The notes beneath the pieces are model-generated. The model had not been told where the DNA came from. It made no database searches and saw only the letters and a list, made by a program, of their open reading frames with translations. From Candidatus Atribacteria bacterium 1244-E10-H5-B2 (GTDB lineage: Bacteria > Atribacterota > JS1 > SB-45 > 34-128), in the NCBI GenBank assembly GCA_003575245.1, contig NMQN01000892.1, forward strand, positions 1-6,755: a stretch of 6,755 nt of DNA, given 5' to 3'. Positions 6,301 through 6,755 of this stretch are shown in pieces (the stretch's first letter is position 1; every line of letters starts with the position of its first letter). The position numbers and the translations under genes are program-made.

Positions 6301-6755
6301 TTATTTATTCTTAATCTGTTCTAAAATCCAGTCACCTATTATTTTTAAAGCCTCCGGTGAAATTGTTTCTTCAATCTTGGCATATTCAGCAGGCAATCCC
6401 GTTTGAGCAGTCTGAAAAAGATGATTAAGACCGGGCAATTCTTTGACGATAAAGTTCTTGTTACCTCCGGCTACGAGGGCTTCTTCGATAGCACTAAGAT
6501 TTTCTTTGGGTGGCACCTGTAAGTCTTTCTCTCCATTTATAGCCAGTACCGGACATTTCACCTTACTCAAAGTTGGTTTAGGATCATAAGTCAGGAAAAA
6601 CTTAAGCCAGGGAGATAATAAGCCCTGAAGCTGAGCTTTAATGAACACTTCCGGGTCACCTATTTGTTCTTTTTTCTCATCACTCATTTTTTCCCAATCA
6701 TCCATAAACATCTGACGAAGTTTTTCTTCAATAGTTTTCTCGTCATTTTCCTCCT
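6301..6755 (-). CDS. Alpha/beta hydrolase, C-terminal part (5' end outside window)
   Basis: The reading frame is open from the window edge to the TAA at 6301-6303. The visible protein is therefore the C-terminal ~150 residues of a longer enzyme, and the Met at 6709-6711 is internal. The in-frame residues before it (EENDEKTIEEKLRQ) continue the same charged helix. The segment KCPVLAINGEKDLQVPP holds the late beta strand and the probable catalytic Asp. GLNHLFQ holds the probable catalytic His (Asp63 and His97 counting from the visible Met). The nucleophile motif GxSxG would lie in the missing part. DPKPTLSKVKCPVLAINGEKD followed by ISPEALKIIGDWI is typical of bacterial serine-hydrolase-fold proteins annotated as esterases or S33-type peptidases. 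The substrate is unknown. It is upstream of, and probably co-transcribed with, the acyltransferase gene. Confidence 0.85.
   Translation of the reverse strand, partial: EENDEKTIEEKLRQMFMDDWEKMSDEKKEQIGDPEVFIKAQLQGLLSPWLKFFLTYDPKPTLSKVKCPVLAINGEKDLQVPPKENLSAIEEALVAGGNKNFIVKELPGLNHLFQTAQTGLPAEYAKIEETISPEALKIIGDWILEQIKNK

Noticed and set aside
6744..6755. AGGAGG followed by ATG on the - strand at the right edge, looking like a gene start
   Set aside because: The ATG at 6744-6746 is out of frame with the hydrolase and meets a TGA after about 20 codons. The hydrolase frame stays open through this site, so it is likely chance.

Overview
This is an A/T-rich bacterial window. Most genes start with ATG and have clear Shine-Dalgarno sites, and they are tightly packed. 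Codons ending in A or T dominate, and lysine and isoleucine are abundant. This fits a low-GC, probably anaerobic lineage such as Firmicutes or Atribacterota. The assignment is an inference from composition and gene style only; no taxonomic marker gene is present.

The left half (126-4040, + strand) is a complete four-gene dipeptide/oligopeptide (Dpp/Opp-type) ABC transporter core. It holds two permeases (dppB-like, dppC-like) followed by two ATPases (dppD-like, dppF-like). The genes are nearly contiguous: 23 bases between B and C (or a 4-base overlap if the TTG start is used), 3 bases between C and D, and an 11-base overlap between D and F. They are almost certainly one transcript. Both permeases carry the EAA-type coupling loop. 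Both ATPases have intact Walker A, Q-loop, signature, Walker B and H-loop motifs, plus a C-terminal four-cysteine motif with identical spacing. The extracellular substrate-binding protein is not in the window and may lie just upstream. A long stem-loop (1-75) sits at the left edge in front of dppB and could be a terminator or attenuator separating it from whatever lies upstream.

The right half (4095-6755, - strand) runs towards the transporter. Read in its own direction, it holds the C-terminal part of an alpha/beta hydrolase cut by the window edge and a short PlsC-type acyltransferase starting at TTG (23-base gap). After a 144-base A/T-rich spacer come an aspartate/glutamate racemase-family enzyme and a two-helix membrane protein with a possible winged-helix cytosolic domain (29-base gap). 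The two gene sets meet tail to tail across 54 bases (4041-4094) with no recognisable hairpin terminator.

The transporter would import peptides or related small solutes using ATP. The acyltransferase probably works on membrane phospholipid precursors, the racemase on amino-acid stereochemistry, and the hydrolase on an unknown ester or amide. No direct functional link between the two strands is demonstrated. I see no mobile element, CRISPR array, tRNA or rRNA. Nothing here is a clearly new system; the least explained items are the membrane-anchored protein at 4095-4817 and the stem-loop at 1-75.
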